From contig JAKOMQ010000005.1 of assembly GCA_022241605.1 (NCBI GenBank), positions 205 through 64,204 on the forward strand: a DNA stretch of 64,000 nt, written 5' to 3'. The notes beneath the pieces are model-generated. The model made no database searches. It was not told where the DNA came from and saw only the letters and a program-made list of their open reading frames with translations. This stretch comes from Aquimonas sp. GTDB lineage: Bacteria > Pseudomonadota > Gammaproteobacteria > Xanthomonadales > Xanthomonadaceae. Position 1 is the stretch's first letter. Each line of letters starts with the position of its first letter. The translations under genes were made by a program, and so were the position numbers. This document shows positions 1 to 7,885 of this stretch, one piece after another.

Positions 1-69
1 CCGAAGCAGTTCAAGGACGAACAGAAGCAGAAGAACGAAGCATCAACCCACCGAGCCTCCCTCAACTAA
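1..69 (+). CDS. C-terminal tail of an unidentified protein, probably an IS transposase
   Basis: Frame 1 is open from the window edge to a TAA at 67-69 and encodes 22 residues rich in Lys, Gln and Glu, ending in RASLN. The gene starts outside the window. About 30 bp after the stop the DNA reads like an IS3-type terminal repeat (TGACCTGCC on the minus strand), and this end sits exactly where the neighbouring transposase is interrupted. The tail is therefore most easily read as the end of an OrfB transposase of a second element. Twenty-two residues are too few for family assignment. Confidence 0.35.
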   Translation, partial: PKQFKDEQKQKNEASTHRASLN

Positions 70-98
70 TCGGTGGTCCTGAAAAAGCCGGCAGGTCA
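1..98 (+). mobile_element. Right end of a second IS3-type element inserted into the first
   Basis: The minus strand reads TGACCTGCCGGCTTTTTCAG from position 98 downward, resembling the termini of IS3-family elements. The neighbouring orfB is normal down to the residues RQFRAD and then turns into unrelated sequence exactly at 98/99. The rest of this element, including its other terminus, lies outside the window. The insertion is inferred from the sharp loss of transposase similarity at the repeat. Confidence 0.45.
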
Positions 99-483
99 GA
101 TCGGCGCGGAACTGACGGTTGACCTTGTCCTGCGGGCACGGTTGGGCCATGTCACTGACCGTGGTGCACGTGCCCTTGCCGCGGACGACGCCGGCAAGGC
201 CGAGTCGGCGCATCAGTCGCTCGACCGTGCAGCGCGCCACCCGATAGCCCTCGCGCACCCGCTGGCGCCAGACCTTGCGCGCGCCATACACGCCGAAGTT
301 CTCCTCCCAGATACGACGGATCTCCGCGCACAGCACGTCATCTCGCCGCGACCGGTTCGATCTCAGATCCGAGTCGGCACGCTTGGCGCGGTGGTCGTAG
401 TAGGTCGACGGAACGATCTCCAGCAGCCGGCAGATCGGCTCGACTCCGTACGCGTCGCGGTGTTCGTCGATGAACGCCGTCAT
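99..483 (-). pseudogene. IS3-family transposase OrfB, truncated before the DDE core
   Basis: Starts with ATG at 483, overlapping the orfA stop. The N-terminal helical region is well preserved ([51 protein letters not shown]). Similarity to OrfB stops at RQFRAD, just before the conserved WVSDFTYV block that holds the first catalytic Asp. After the junction at 98/99 the frame runs about 18 more codons into foreign sequence. The rve integrase domain is missing, so the product cannot be catalytic. Confidence 0.8.
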
Positions 484-852
484 GGCTTGAACCGGCGGTC
501 GAGCTCCGCCTGGGCAAAATACGCGCTTGCCTTGCGCAGGATCTCGTTCGCCTGCCTCAGCTCGCGATTCTCCCGCTCCAGTTGCTGATCCGCACGGCCT
601 CTTCGGTCGTCGTTCCGCGCCGTTTGCCGGCATCGCGCTCAGACTGTCGAACACAGCGCCGCAGCGTCTCGGCCGTGCATCCGATCGTGGCCGCCACCGA
701 ACTGATCGCCGCCCATTGGGAGCTGTGCTCGTTCTGGTGCTCAAGCACCAGACGAACCGCCCGCTCGCGTGTCTCGGGGGAGTAGTTTTCCGACTTTCTC
801 GTCGCTCGATCCTCTGAAAGGAAGGAGCCTTCGGAAAAGCCGGGGCGGTTCA
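99..852 (-). mobile_element. IS3-family element (IS51-like), 5' two-thirds only, inactive
   Basis: Read on the minus strand, the element starts at 852 with the terminal repeat TGAACCGCCCCGGCTTTTCC, followed by an orfA reading frame and an orfB whose ATG overlaps the orfA stop (ATGA at 480-483). orfA is frameshifted. orfB is cut at 99 before its DDE catalytic core. No matching inverted terminus is present, because the far end is displaced by the second element. It should not be able to transpose by itself. Confidence 0.8.
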
Positions 853-853
853 A
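480..853 (-). pseudogene. IS3-family transposase OrfA, frameshifted
   Basis: The helix-turn-helix protein begins normally, with YSPETRERAVRLVLEH, SQWAAISSVA and [20 protein letters not shown]. After TTTEEAVRI the frame breaks: a codon expected as AAG reads AG (near position 586), so the annotated-style product ends in 98 residues. In the next frame the rest of OrfA is intact ([20 protein letters not shown] through DRRFKP, stop at 480-482). A single-base deletion is the simplest explanation; a sequencing error is possible. No ATG is visible at the usual place, so the start is uncertain. Confidence 0.75.
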
Positions 854-906
854 CGCATCAGCATCCAGAGCTGTGCGGAAATCGACGCGCGGTGTGGCGC
901 ACGCCT

Positions 907-2178
907 TCAGTCGGCGCCAGGGCCCTGCCGCTGCAGGGTCTCCACCACGGCCTGCGCAGACCTTACAGCCGACTCCAGCAGCGGCACGCCTTCGTGGGCC
1001 CAGGATCCGCAGTAGAACAGGCGGCGGTCGGGCTGCGCGTGCCAGGATCGCAGCTGTTTGAGGATGCCGTCGTTGGCGCTGTCCACCACGGCGCGCTGCA
1101 TGGGCAGCCGCGCCAGAACCGTGTCGGCCTTCGGCTCGAACCTCGGATTCCAGGTCTGGAAGACGGGGCGCTTGCCTGCGAGCGTGGGCTCCACGGCATT
1201 GACCCAGACGCTGAAGGTGGAGTGCCGAAGCGCTGCATCCATCTGGAAGTTCAGCGCTGTCCAGTCGCGGCGATCCTCCGGCATGAAGCGCTCATCGCGG
1301 TGTATCCACAGCTCGCCGCGCGCGTAGCCGATTCCCTGCAGCCTTTGCCGCTCTTCGCCGAACTGCGCGGAATCCAGAAAGTCCAGCTGATTGGCCTGGG
1401 TAGCGACAATCACCCGATCGAAGCGGCCACCCTCTCCGCGCGCATTGCGCACCTCCATCGCCTCTGCGATTTCGCGCACCTGGGTGACGCGGCTGCCGAG
1501 ATGGCTGGGAATGCCCTGCGCGAGCGCACCGGCGAGTGCCGCAGTGCCGCCGCGCAGTCGCATGGCGTCGCCGGTGTGCAGAATGCCGTGCAGCAGGGAC
1601 AGCAGCTGCCCGGCAGGCCAGGCGAGCACATGCTCCTCGTCGCAGGTGCAGATCGTGAGCAGGATGGGCAGGATCAGGCCACGCCAGAACAGCTGATCGA
1701 AGCGCTCCGTGCGCAGGGCCTCGCCCAGGCTGATCTCACTGGGCGCCGCCTGCAGCCGGCGCGTGAAGTCTGCCAGCCAGGCGAGGCCAACCGCCAAGCG
1801 CAGCGTGCGCATGCCCAGATAGCGCCATGAGCCGACCAGCGGCCAACCGGTGACCGGCATCCGGCTGCTGCGGAACCAGGTGCTGCGGTCGACCCAGCTG
1901 CAGGAGGTGTAGACATCAACGGCAAACGTCTCGACCCCGAGCCGCTGCGCCAAAGCCAGGGTGTTCTGCCAGGAGTTGTGGCTCATCACCCGCAGCGGAG
2001 CGTCCACGATGCCACCTTCCACGCTCAGGCCGTGGGCCGCCATGCCCAGGGCTGGCAAGCCATCGAACAGGGTCACCCGGTAGCCCGCCTCGCGGCATGC
2101 ATGCGCCGCGGCCAGGCCTGCGATGCCGGTGCCGATGACGGCCACCGAGGTGTTGGAGGCCGATCGCGAGCGCGTCAC
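907..2178 (-). CDS. FAD/NAD(P)-binding flavin-dependent oxidoreductase (amine-oxidase-like)
   Basis: Protein of 423 residues starting at GTG. An N-terminal dinucleotide-binding motif, VAVIGTGIAGLAAAHAC (residues 12-28), and an acidic residue at the end of strand two (TLFDG) identify a Rossmann-type FAD fold. RGGTAALAGALAQGI in the middle and FYCGSWAHEGVPLLESAVRS near the C-terminus match the second FAD-contact region of amine oxidase/phytoene-desaturase-like proteins (compare predicted NAD/FAD-binding proteins of the COG2907 type). The substrate is unknown. It lies between the IS remnant and the divergent oxidoreductase gene at 2638. No signal peptide is evident. A role alongside the arsenic genes is possible but only positional. 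Confidence 0.7.
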   Translation of the reverse strand: MTRSRSASNTSVAVIGTGIAGLAAAHACREAGYRVTLFDGLPALGMAAHGLSVEGGIVDAPLRVMSHNSWQNTLALAQRLGVETFAVDVYTSCSWVDRSTWFRSSRMPVTGWPLVGSWRYLGMRTLRLAVGLAWLADFTRRLQAAPSEISLGEALRTERFDQLFWRGLILPILLTICTCDEEHVLAWPAGQLLSLLHGILHTGDAMRLRGGTAALAGALAQGIPSHLGSRVTQVREIAEAMEVRNARGEGGRFDRVIVATQANQLDFLDSAQFGEERQRLQGIGYARGELWIHRDERFMPEDRRDWTALNFQMDAALRHSTFSVWVNAVEPTLAGKRPVFQTWNPRFEPKADTVLARLPMQRAVVDSANDGILKQLRSWHAQPDRRLFYCGSWAHEGVPLLESAVRSAQAVVETLQRQGPGAD

Positions 2179-2637
2179 GAGCTTGAGCTGCCGAGGATGT
2201 GCATGGACTCACGATAGTCGATGCCTGCGCACAAAGGGCGGACAAGCGGCAGGAAGTGCGCCAGGCAGCGCCGGGAAACCGGGCGAATCGGACCTCGGCC
2301 ACGCCCGCCGGCGGCCTTGTCCATGAAAATGCACGGGTGAACGCCCGCCATCGATTGACGGCTGTGGGGCAACGCCCAGCCAGCCCGCCCAGCCAGCCCG
2401 CCCAGCCAGCACGCCTGTGCACCTGCGCTTGCCTGTGCGTGAGACGGTGCGGGCCCGCAGCCGGCAGCCGACTCGCAGAGGCAGTTGCGGCCGTGATGCA
2501 ACAAACGGCTGGCGCCGGCGCTCTGCCAAGATGCAGGCCCGCAGGGCGCAGCAATCAATCTTTGGCAGATCACCTCTACGGGTTGATCATCACAGCGTCT
2601 GCGCCACACTCTCCGACCCTTGGACCCTGATTCCGCC
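2179..2637. other. Divergent intergenic region with no supported gene
   Basis: This stretch of about 460 bp separates two divergent genes and should carry both promoters. Open frames on both strands are low-complexity (Gly/Ala/Arg/Pro) and resemble no protein. The one clear structure is a 13-bp tandem repeat at 2373-2411. No convincing sigma-70 pair could be singled out. Confidence 0.5.
2373..2411. repeat. Three tandem copies of a 13-bp unit
   Basis: The unit CGCCCAGCCAGCC occurs three times head to tail, the third ending in A instead of C. It lies in the middle of the divergent intergenic region, and copy number may vary between strains. Confidence 0.85.
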
Positions 2638-4791
2638 ATGCCCCAAGCCCGCAACCGCCGCCCTCTGATCATCCTCGCCCTGCTCGCCGCGGTGGCCTTC
2701 GCGCTCTGGGCCACCGGCGCGCATGAATGGCTGAGTCTGGAGCTTCTGCAGCGGCAGGTGGATGCGCTGCAGGCGCAGGTAGCGGCGCGGCCGTGGCAGG
2801 CGGCGGCGCTGTTCTTCTTCGGCTATGTGCTGGTGACGGCGCTGTCGATCCCGGGTGCAGCGGTGATGACGCTGGCCGCAGGCGCCCTGTTCGGGCTGGT
2901 GACGGGCGTGGTGCTGGTGTCTTTCGCCAGCACGCTGGGCGCCACGCTGGCCTTCCTGGTGGCGCGCTTCGGCTTTCGCGACGCGCTGCGGGCGCGCTTC
3001 GGCGAGCGCCTTCGCGACATCGATGCCGGCATCGCCCGCGACGGCGCCTTCTATCTGCTCACCCTGCGGCTGGTGCCGGCGTTTCCGTTCTTCCTCATCA
3101 ACCTGCTGTCGGGGCTGACCTCGCTGCCCGTGCGCACCTACTACTGGGTCAGCCAGCTCGGCATGCTGCCAGCCACCATCGTCTACGTGCTGGCCGGCAC
3201 CCAGCTGGCGCAGGTGCGCTCGCTGGGCGATGTGCTCTCGCCCGGCCTGCTCGGCGCGCTGGTGGCGCTGGGCGTGCTGCCGCTGCTGCTGAAGGCGCTG
3301 CTGGGGTGGCTGAAGGCGCGCCGCGTGTATGCCGGCCATCGCCGGCCCAAGCGTTTCGACTACAACCTGATCGCTATCGGCGCAGGTTCAGCGGGGCTGG
3401 TCACCAGCTACATCGGCGCTGCGGTCAAGGCCAAGATCGCTTTGGTCGAGAAGCACCGCATGGGCGGCGACTGCCTCAACACCGGCTGCGTGCCCTCGAA
3501 GGCCCTGATCCGCACCGCCCGGCTGCTGGCCGAAGCGCGCGAGGCGCAGAAGTACGGCCTGAACGCGCTGCACGCCGAGTTCGACTTCGCCACCGTGATG
3601 GAGCGCGTGCAGCAGGTCATCACCAAGATCGAGCCGCATGATTCGGTGGAGCGCTACACCGGGCTGGGCGTCGATGTGATCCAGGGCGAGGCGCGGCTGG
3701 TCAGCCCCTGGGAGGTCGAAGTCGATGGCCGCCGGATCAGCGCGCGCAGCCTCGTCATCGCCACCGGCGCACGCCCGCTGGTGCCGGGCATCCCGGGCCT
3801 GGACCGGATCGAGGCGCTGACCAGCGATACCGTCTGGGCACTGCGCGCGCTGCCGCAGCGCCTGCTGGTGCTGGGCGGCGGGCCGATCGGCTGTGAGCTG
3901 GCACAGTGCTTTGCGCGCTTTGGCGCGCAGGTGAGCCTGGTCGAGATGGCGCCGCGCCTGCTGCCGCGCGAGGACGCCGAAGTCGGTGCCATGGTCGCCG
4001 AGCGTCTGGCCGCCGACGGCGTGCAGGTCGCCAGCGGCCACCGCGCGGTGCGCTTCGAGCCTGCCGCCGACGGCAAGGGCGGCGAGCTGATCGCCGAAGC
4101 GAACGGCGCCGAAGTGCGCATCGCGTTCGACCGCGTGCTGCTGGCGCTGGGCCGCACGCCGAATACCGAAGGCTTCGGCCTGCAGGAGCTTGGTGTCCAA
4201 CTCGGCCCGCGCGGCCATATCGCCGCCGACGGCCTGTTGCGCACCAACTTCCCCAACATCCTGGTGGCCGGCGACGTGGCCGGGCCCTACCAGTTCACCC
4301 ATATGGCCGCCCACCAGGCCTGGTTTGCCGCGGTCAACGGCCTGCTGGCGCCGTTCTGGTCCTTCAAGGTGGACTACCGGGTGGTGCCCTGGGTCACCTT
4401 CACCGATCCCGAGGTGGCGCGGGTCGGGCTGTCCGAAGAGGACGCCGCAGCGCGCGGCATCGAGGTGCAGGTGACGCGCTACGGCATCGACGACCTCGAC
4501 CGCGCCATCGCCGACAGCCACGACGAGGGCTTCGTCAAGGTGCTGACCGCGCCCGGCAGCGACCGCATCCTCGGCGCCTGCATCGTCGGCGCACACGCCG
4601 GCGAGCTGCTGCCGGAGTTCGTGCTGGCGATGAAGCACGGCCTGGGCCTGAACAAACTACTCGGCACCATCCACGTCTATCCGACCATGAACGAAGCCAA
4701 CAAATACGCCGCCGGCGTCTGGAAGCGCGCCAATGCCCCGCAGGCCGCGCTGCGCTGGGCCGAGCGCTTCTTCGCCTGGCGACGCGGTTGA
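2638..4791 (+). CDS. VTT/TVP38 membrane domain fused to a MerA-like pyridine nucleotide-disulfide oxidoreductase
   Basis: Protein of 717 residues from ATG 2638; an in-frame TTG at 2620 is less likely. Residues 10-26, 55-110 and 135-225 are hydrophobic and contain the pattern of the TVP38/TMEM64 (VTT, DedA-like) domain (GYVLVTALSIPGAAVMTLAA, RLVPAFPFFLIN). A flavoprotein follows: FAD motif IGAGSAGL at about 247-254, redox-active disulfide GGDCLNTGCVPSK (Cys279, Cys284), NAD motif VLGGGPIGCELAQ, and a C-terminal dimerisation domain with HVYPTMNEANKYA. The latter resembles mercuric reductase and lipoamide dehydrogenase but lacks an N-terminal HMA domain, and no C-terminal vicinal Cys pair (needed for Hg2+) is visible. 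It lies 34 nt upstream of arsM on the same strand, so a redox role on arsenic or thiol substrates at the membrane is plausible inference. Confidence 0.85.
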   Translation: MPQARNRRPLIILALLAAVAFALWATGAHEWLSLELLQRQVDALQAQVAARPWQAAALFFFGYVLVTALSIPGAAVMTLAAGALFGLVTGVVLVSFASTLGATLAFLVARFGFRDALRARFGERLRDIDAGIARDGAFYLLTLRLVPAFPFFLINLLSGLTSLPVRTYYWVSQLGMLPATIVYVLAGTQLAQVRSLGDVLSPGLLGALVALGVLPLLLKALLGWLKARRVYAGHRRPKRFDYNLIAIGAGSAGLVTSYIGAAVKAKIALVEKHRMGGDCLNTGCVPSKALIRTARLLAEAREAQKYGLNALHAEFDFATVMERVQQVITKIEPHDSVERYTGLGVDVIQGEARLVSPWEVEVDGRRISARSLVIATGARPLVPGIPGLDRIEALTSDTVWALRALPQRLLVLGGGPIGCELAQCFARFGAQVSLVEMAPRLLPREDAEVGAMVAERLAADGVQVASGHRAVRFEPAADGKGGELIAEANGAEVRIAFDRVLLALGRTPNTEGFGLQELGVQLGPRGHIAADGLLRTNFPNILVAGDVAGPYQFTHMAAHQAWFAAVNGLLAPFWSFKVDYRVVPWVTFTDPEVARVGLSEEDAAARGIEVQVTRYGIDDLDRAIADSHDEGFVKVLTAPGSDRILGACIVGAHAGELLPEFVLAMKHGLGLNKLLGTIHVYPTMNEANKYAAGVWKRANAPQAALRWAERFFAWRRG

Positions 4792-4825
4792 GCGCACCCC
4801 ATCCACCATCCCCGGAATTCCCTTC

Positions 4826-5872
4826 ATGAGCACCACCGCCAGCCACGACGACGTCCGCCACTACTACGGCGAGGTGCTGCGCAGCAGCGCCGATCTGAAG
4901 ACTGGCGCCTGCTGCCCCACTGAAGCCATGCCCAGCCACCTGCGGCCGCTGCTGGCCGACCTGCACCCGGAGGTGCTTGAGCGCTTCTACGGCTGCGGCT
5001 CGCCGCTGCCGCCGGCGCTGGAGGGCTGCACGGTGCTCGACCTCGGCTGCGGCAGCGGCCGCGATGCCTACCTGCTGTCGCGCCTGGTCGGGCCCAGCGG
5101 GCGCGTGATCGGCATCGACATGACCCCGGAGCAGCTGGCGGTGGCGCAGCGTCACCGCGGCTGGCATGCGCAGCGCTACGGGCACGCCGAGAGCAACGTG
5201 GAGTTCCACGAGGGAATGATCGAAGACCTGGCAAGCGTCGGCATCGCCGACGCCAGCATCGACGTGGTGGTGTCAAACTGCGTGCTCAACCTGGCGCCCG
5301 ACAAGGCGCAGGTGTTCGCCGAGATCTTCCGGGTGCTCAAGCCCGGCGGCGAGCTGTACTTCTCCGACGTGTTCGCCGACCGCCGCATCCCCGCGGCGCT
5401 GCGCCACGATCCCGTGCTGCTGGGCGAGTGCCTCGGCGGCGCGCTCTACACCGAGGATTTCCGGCGTCTGATGCAGGCCACCGGCTGCGCCGATGCGCGC
5501 GTGCTGAGCCGCTCGCCGATCCCGCTGCTGGATCCGCAGATCGAAGCCAAGATCGGCTTCGTGCGCTTCGAGTCAATCACCGTGCGCGCCTTCAAGCTGA
5601 CTCTGGAGGACCGCTGCGAGGACTACGGCCAGCTCGCCACCTACCGCGGCAGCCTGCCGGAGGCGCCGCATGCCTTCGATCTGGACGATCACCATCGCTT
5701 CGAAACCGGCCGTCCGCTGCGCGTTTGCGGCAACACCTTCGACATGCTCGCGAACTCGCGCTATGCCCCACATTTCGCGCTGATTGGCGAGCGCAGCCGC
5801 CACTTCGGGCTGTTCGACTGCGCGCCGGCGGCGGTCACCCCCGGCGGCGGTGCCGCTGCGGCCTGCTGCTGA
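4826..5872 (+). CDS. arsM: Arsenite S-adenosylmethionine methyltransferase, arsenosugar type
   Basis: Protein of 348 residues; ATG 4826 chosen because similarity starts there and it follows the upstream gene by 34 nt. SAM-binding motif I is VLDLGCGSGRDAYLLS (about 70-85), followed by GIDMTPEQL. Arsenic-binding cysteines expected in ArsM are seen in VVSNCVLNL (Cys152) and GECLGGALYTEDF (Cys202), and CC at 29-30 precedes the SAM domain. ArsM transfers methyl groups to As(III), giving mono- and dimethylated species in the cytosol. The protein ends in a second vicinal pair, CC (347-348), preceded by a Gly/Ala linker. The downstream glycosyltransferases and arsS place it in the arsenosugar branch rather than in volatilisation-type detoxification. 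Confidence 0.85.
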   Translation: MSTTASHDDVRHYYGEVLRSSADLKTGACCPTEAMPSHLRPLLADLHPEVLERFYGCGSPLPPALEGCTVLDLGCGSGRDAYLLSRLVGPSGRVIGIDMTPEQLAVAQRHRGWHAQRYGHAESNVEFHEGMIEDLASVGIADASIDVVVSNCVLNLAPDKAQVFAEIFRVLKPGGELYFSDVFADRRIPAALRHDPVLLGECLGGALYTEDFRRLMQATGCADARVLSRSPIPLLDPQIEAKIGFVRFESITVRAFKLTLEDRCEDYGQLATYRGSLPEAPHAFDLDDHHRFETGRPLRVCGNTFDMLANSRYAPHFALIGERSRHFGLFDCAPAAVTPGGGAAAACC

Positions 5873-5875
5873 TCC

Positions 5876-6550
5876 GTGGCGGCTCCCCTGCTCAGCATCC
5901 TGGTGCCGGCAGGCCCCGGCGATCGCAGCTGGCTGGCGCTGTGGCCGCAGCTGCCCGAAGCGGACTGCGTCGAACGTCTGCTGGTGCTGGCCGAAGGCGA
6001 TGCCGCGGCTCCCCAACCGAAGGCTGCGAAGGTGCTGCACGCCCCGGCCGGACGCGCGCGCCAGCTCAATGCCGGGCTGGCAGCAGCGAGCGGCAACGTG
6101 GTGTGGATGCTGCACGCGGACTCGCGGCTGAGCTCCGACACCGTTGCATCCGCGCTGGAAGCGGCCTCGCTGCTCCATCGCAGCGGCGCACGCGCGCTGG
6201 GCTGGTTTCCGCTGGCCTTCCACGACGGTCCGCCGCAGATGGCGCTGAACGCGCTCGGCGCCAACCTGCGCAGCCAGCTGTTTGGTATGCCGTACGGCGA
6301 TCAAGGCCTGCTGGCGCCGCGTCAGGTGTTGGCTGATCTCGGTGGCTTCGACGAAACGCTGGGCCGAGGCGAGGATCACGCCCTGGTCTGGCAGGCCCAC
6401 CGCGCCGGCCTGACGCTGATGCGCCTGCGCGGCTGCGTGTCCACCAGCGCGCGGCGCTATGTCGAGCGCGGCTGGTGGCGCACAAGCGCCGAGCATCTGC
6501 GCCTGAGCTGGCAGCAGCGACGCGTGTTCTCGCGGGCGTCGACGCCGTGA
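5876..6550 (+). CDS. Glycosyltransferase of the TIGR04283 arsenosugar-associated family
   Basis: Protein of 224 residues with a GTG start 3 nt after the arsM stop, so it is certainly co-transcribed. It is a short family 2 glycosyltransferase: LLSILVPAG opens the nucleotide-binding fold, RARQLNAGLAAASGNVVWML leads to the metal-binding HADS motif (DxD equivalent), and GRGEDHALVWQAHRAGLTL matches the acceptor side. The TIGR04283 family is known from clusters with arsM and arsS, where it is thought to act on the sugar part of arsenosugars; its exact donor and acceptor are not established. It overlaps the next gene by 4 nt (GTGA). Confidence 0.8.
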   Translation: MAAPLLSILVPAGPGDRSWLALWPQLPEADCVERLLVLAEGDAAAPQPKAAKVLHAPAGRARQLNAGLAAASGNVVWMLHADSRLSSDTVASALEAASLLHRSGARALGWFPLAFHDGPPQMALNALGANLRSQLFGMPYGDQGLLAPRQVLADLGGFDETLGRGEDHALVWQAHRAGLTLMRLRGCVSTSARRYVERGWWRTSAEHLRLSWQQRRVFSRASTP

Positions 6551-7236
6551 GCGTCGGCCTGGCCCTGTTCGTGAAATCGCCCGGCCGCTCGCCGGTCAAG
6601 TCGCGGCTGTGGCCCCTGCTGGGTCGCAGCGAGGCCGAGGCCCTGTATCTGGACTGCGTCGAATCCGTGCACGAAGCCGTGCAGCCGCTGCAGGACGAGG
6701 GCCTGCTGCAGGCCTATTGGGCGGTGGCCGAAGCCGAGCGCGACGGTGCCCCGTTCGCGCCGTGGACCACCCTGCCGGTGCTGATGCAGGGCGAAGGCGC
6801 ACTCGGCCTGCGTATGGCGCGGGTCTATAACGCCCTGCTCCTGCGGCACGAGGCCGCCGTGCTGATCGGCACCGACCTCCCGCAGCTGCGCAGCCTGCAG
6901 CTGCGTCAGGCCCTGCAGGTGCTGTTCGGCGGCGGCTTCGATCTGACCCTGGGCCCCAGCGAGGACGGCGGCTTCTGGCTGGTCGGCGGCCGCACCCGAC
7001 TGCCGCTGGAGATCTGGACCGCCCCGCGCTACAGCACGCCGCAGGCGCTTGCGGATTTCCGAGGTGGCCTGCCCACGAACCTGCGCGTGGCGACCGTCGA
7101 ACGGCTCTGCGATCTCGACGAGCCCGCCGACGTGGAGACAGTCGCCGGGGCGATGCGCCTGCTGCCGGAGCTTTCGCCCGCGCAGCAGCGGGTCAGCCGG
7201 CGGCTGGATGCGGCCTTGGGTTCGGGTTCGGGGTGA
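6547..7236 (+). CDS. TIGR04282-family (DUF2064) arsenosugar-associated glycosyltransferase
   Basis: Protein of 229 residues; GTG 6547 overlaps the stop of the preceding gene, so translation is probably coupled. Family hallmarks are LALFVKSPGRSPVKSRL at the N-terminus, LIGTDLPQL (metal and nucleotide side), GPSEDGGFWLVGGR in the middle and CDLDEPADVETV at the end. The fold is nucleotide-diphospho-sugar transferase-like. Its partnership with a TIGR04283 protein and ArsM is characteristic of arsenosugar clusters; the reaction is not proven. A RelBE-type module and the oppositely oriented metZ now separate it from arsS. Confidence 0.8.
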   Translation: MSVGLALFVKSPGRSPVKSRLWPLLGRSEAEALYLDCVESVHEAVQPLQDEGLLQAYWAVAEAERDGAPFAPWTTLPVLMQGEGALGLRMARVYNALLLRHEAAVLIGTDLPQLRSLQLRQALQVLFGGGFDLTLGPSEDGGFWLVGGRTRLPLEIWTAPRYSTPQALADFRGGLPTNLRVATVERLCDLDEPADVETVAGAMRLLPELSPAQQRVSRRLDAALGSGSG

Positions 7237-7321
7237 ACGCGGCGCGCGCTTGTCAGTCTTCAGAAATCCAGGCCAGCGGGTTGCAGACGAGGACTGCAGC
7301 GGCTGGGGTCAGGCGCGGGAC

Positions 7322-7347
7322 TTGATCAATTGCTATATTTGTATAGC
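7322..7347. promoter_or_regulatory. Probable operator/promoter of the toxin-antitoxin pair
   Basis: An AT-rich patch in GC-rich surroundings, 25-50 bp upstream of the antitoxin ATG, holds two palindromes: TTGATCAA (7322-7329) and GCTATATTTGTATAGC (7332-7347, perfect 6-bp arms). Ribbon-helix-helix antitoxins normally bind such palindromes at their own promoter, so autoregulation is likely. The assignment rests on position and symmetry only. Confidence 0.55.
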
Positions 7348-7371
7348 ACTTTTTGAACCGGAGTTTCTCCC

Positions 7372-7596
7372 ATGCTTGCCATCCGACTGCCGCCCGAAGT
7401 GGAAGCGCGCCTCGAAGCCCTGGCGAAGGCCACGGGTCGCACCAAGACCTACTACGCCCGTGAGGCCATTCTGGAGCATCTGGACGACCTCGAAGATGTG
7501 TACCTGGCTGAGCAGAGACTGGTCGACATACGGGCGGGCAGGACCAAGACCATTCCGCTCGAGAACGTGATGAAACGCTATGGCTTGGAGGATTGA
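7372..7596 (+). CDS. RelB-like ribbon-helix-helix antitoxin
   Basis: Protein of 74 residues. MLAIRLPPEVEARLEALAKA forms the beta strand and first helix of a ribbon-helix-helix domain, and TKTYYAREAILEHLDDLEDV the second helix, as in RelB/DUF6290-type antitoxins. The C-terminal part (VDIRAGRTKTIPLENVMKRY) is the usual toxin-binding segment. It overlaps the toxin gene by 17 nt, the normal arrangement in which antitoxin is translated first. The pair sits between the arsenosugar glycosyltransferase and metZ and may be a later insertion. Confidence 0.85.
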   Translation: MLAIRLPPEVEARLEALAKATGRTKTYYAREAILEHLDDLEDVYLAEQRLVDIRAGRTKTIPLENVMKRYGLED

Positions 7597-7852
7597 GTTT
7601 GACGCACTCGCCGAGCGCGAACTCGACCGCATCGATCCCCAGAATGCGCGAAGGATCCTTGCGTTCCTGCATGGCCGCCTGGCCCGACTCGAAGATCCTC
7701 GCAGCCTCGGCGAAGCACTCAAGGGCCCCAAGCTCGACACTTTCTGGAAGTACCGCGTAGGCAACTACCGCATCATCAGCCGCATCGAAGACGGTGCCGT
7801 GCTGATCCTCGTGGTGCGTATCGGCAACCGCAAAGACGTCTATCGCAGGTGA
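7580..7852 (+). CDS. RelE/ParE-superfamily toxin
   Basis: Protein of 90 residues starting with ATG inside the antitoxin gene. The core WRIEFDALAERELDRIDP, the middle segment LKGPKLDTFWKYRVGNYRII and the C-terminal VLILVVRIGNRKDVYRR are typical of RelE/ParE toxins. RelE members cleave mRNA in the ribosomal A site, ParE members inhibit gyrase; the basic C-terminal strand with R-x-x-x-x-Y fits RelE better. No frameshift or truncation is seen, so the module looks functional. Confidence 0.85.
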   Translation: MAWRIEFDALAERELDRIDPQNARRILAFLHGRLARLEDPRSLGEALKGPKLDTFWKYRVGNYRIISRIEDGAVLILVVRIGNRKDVYRR

Positions 7853-7885
7853 TCCGGCAGGCTCAATAGACAGCCGCCACAGCGC

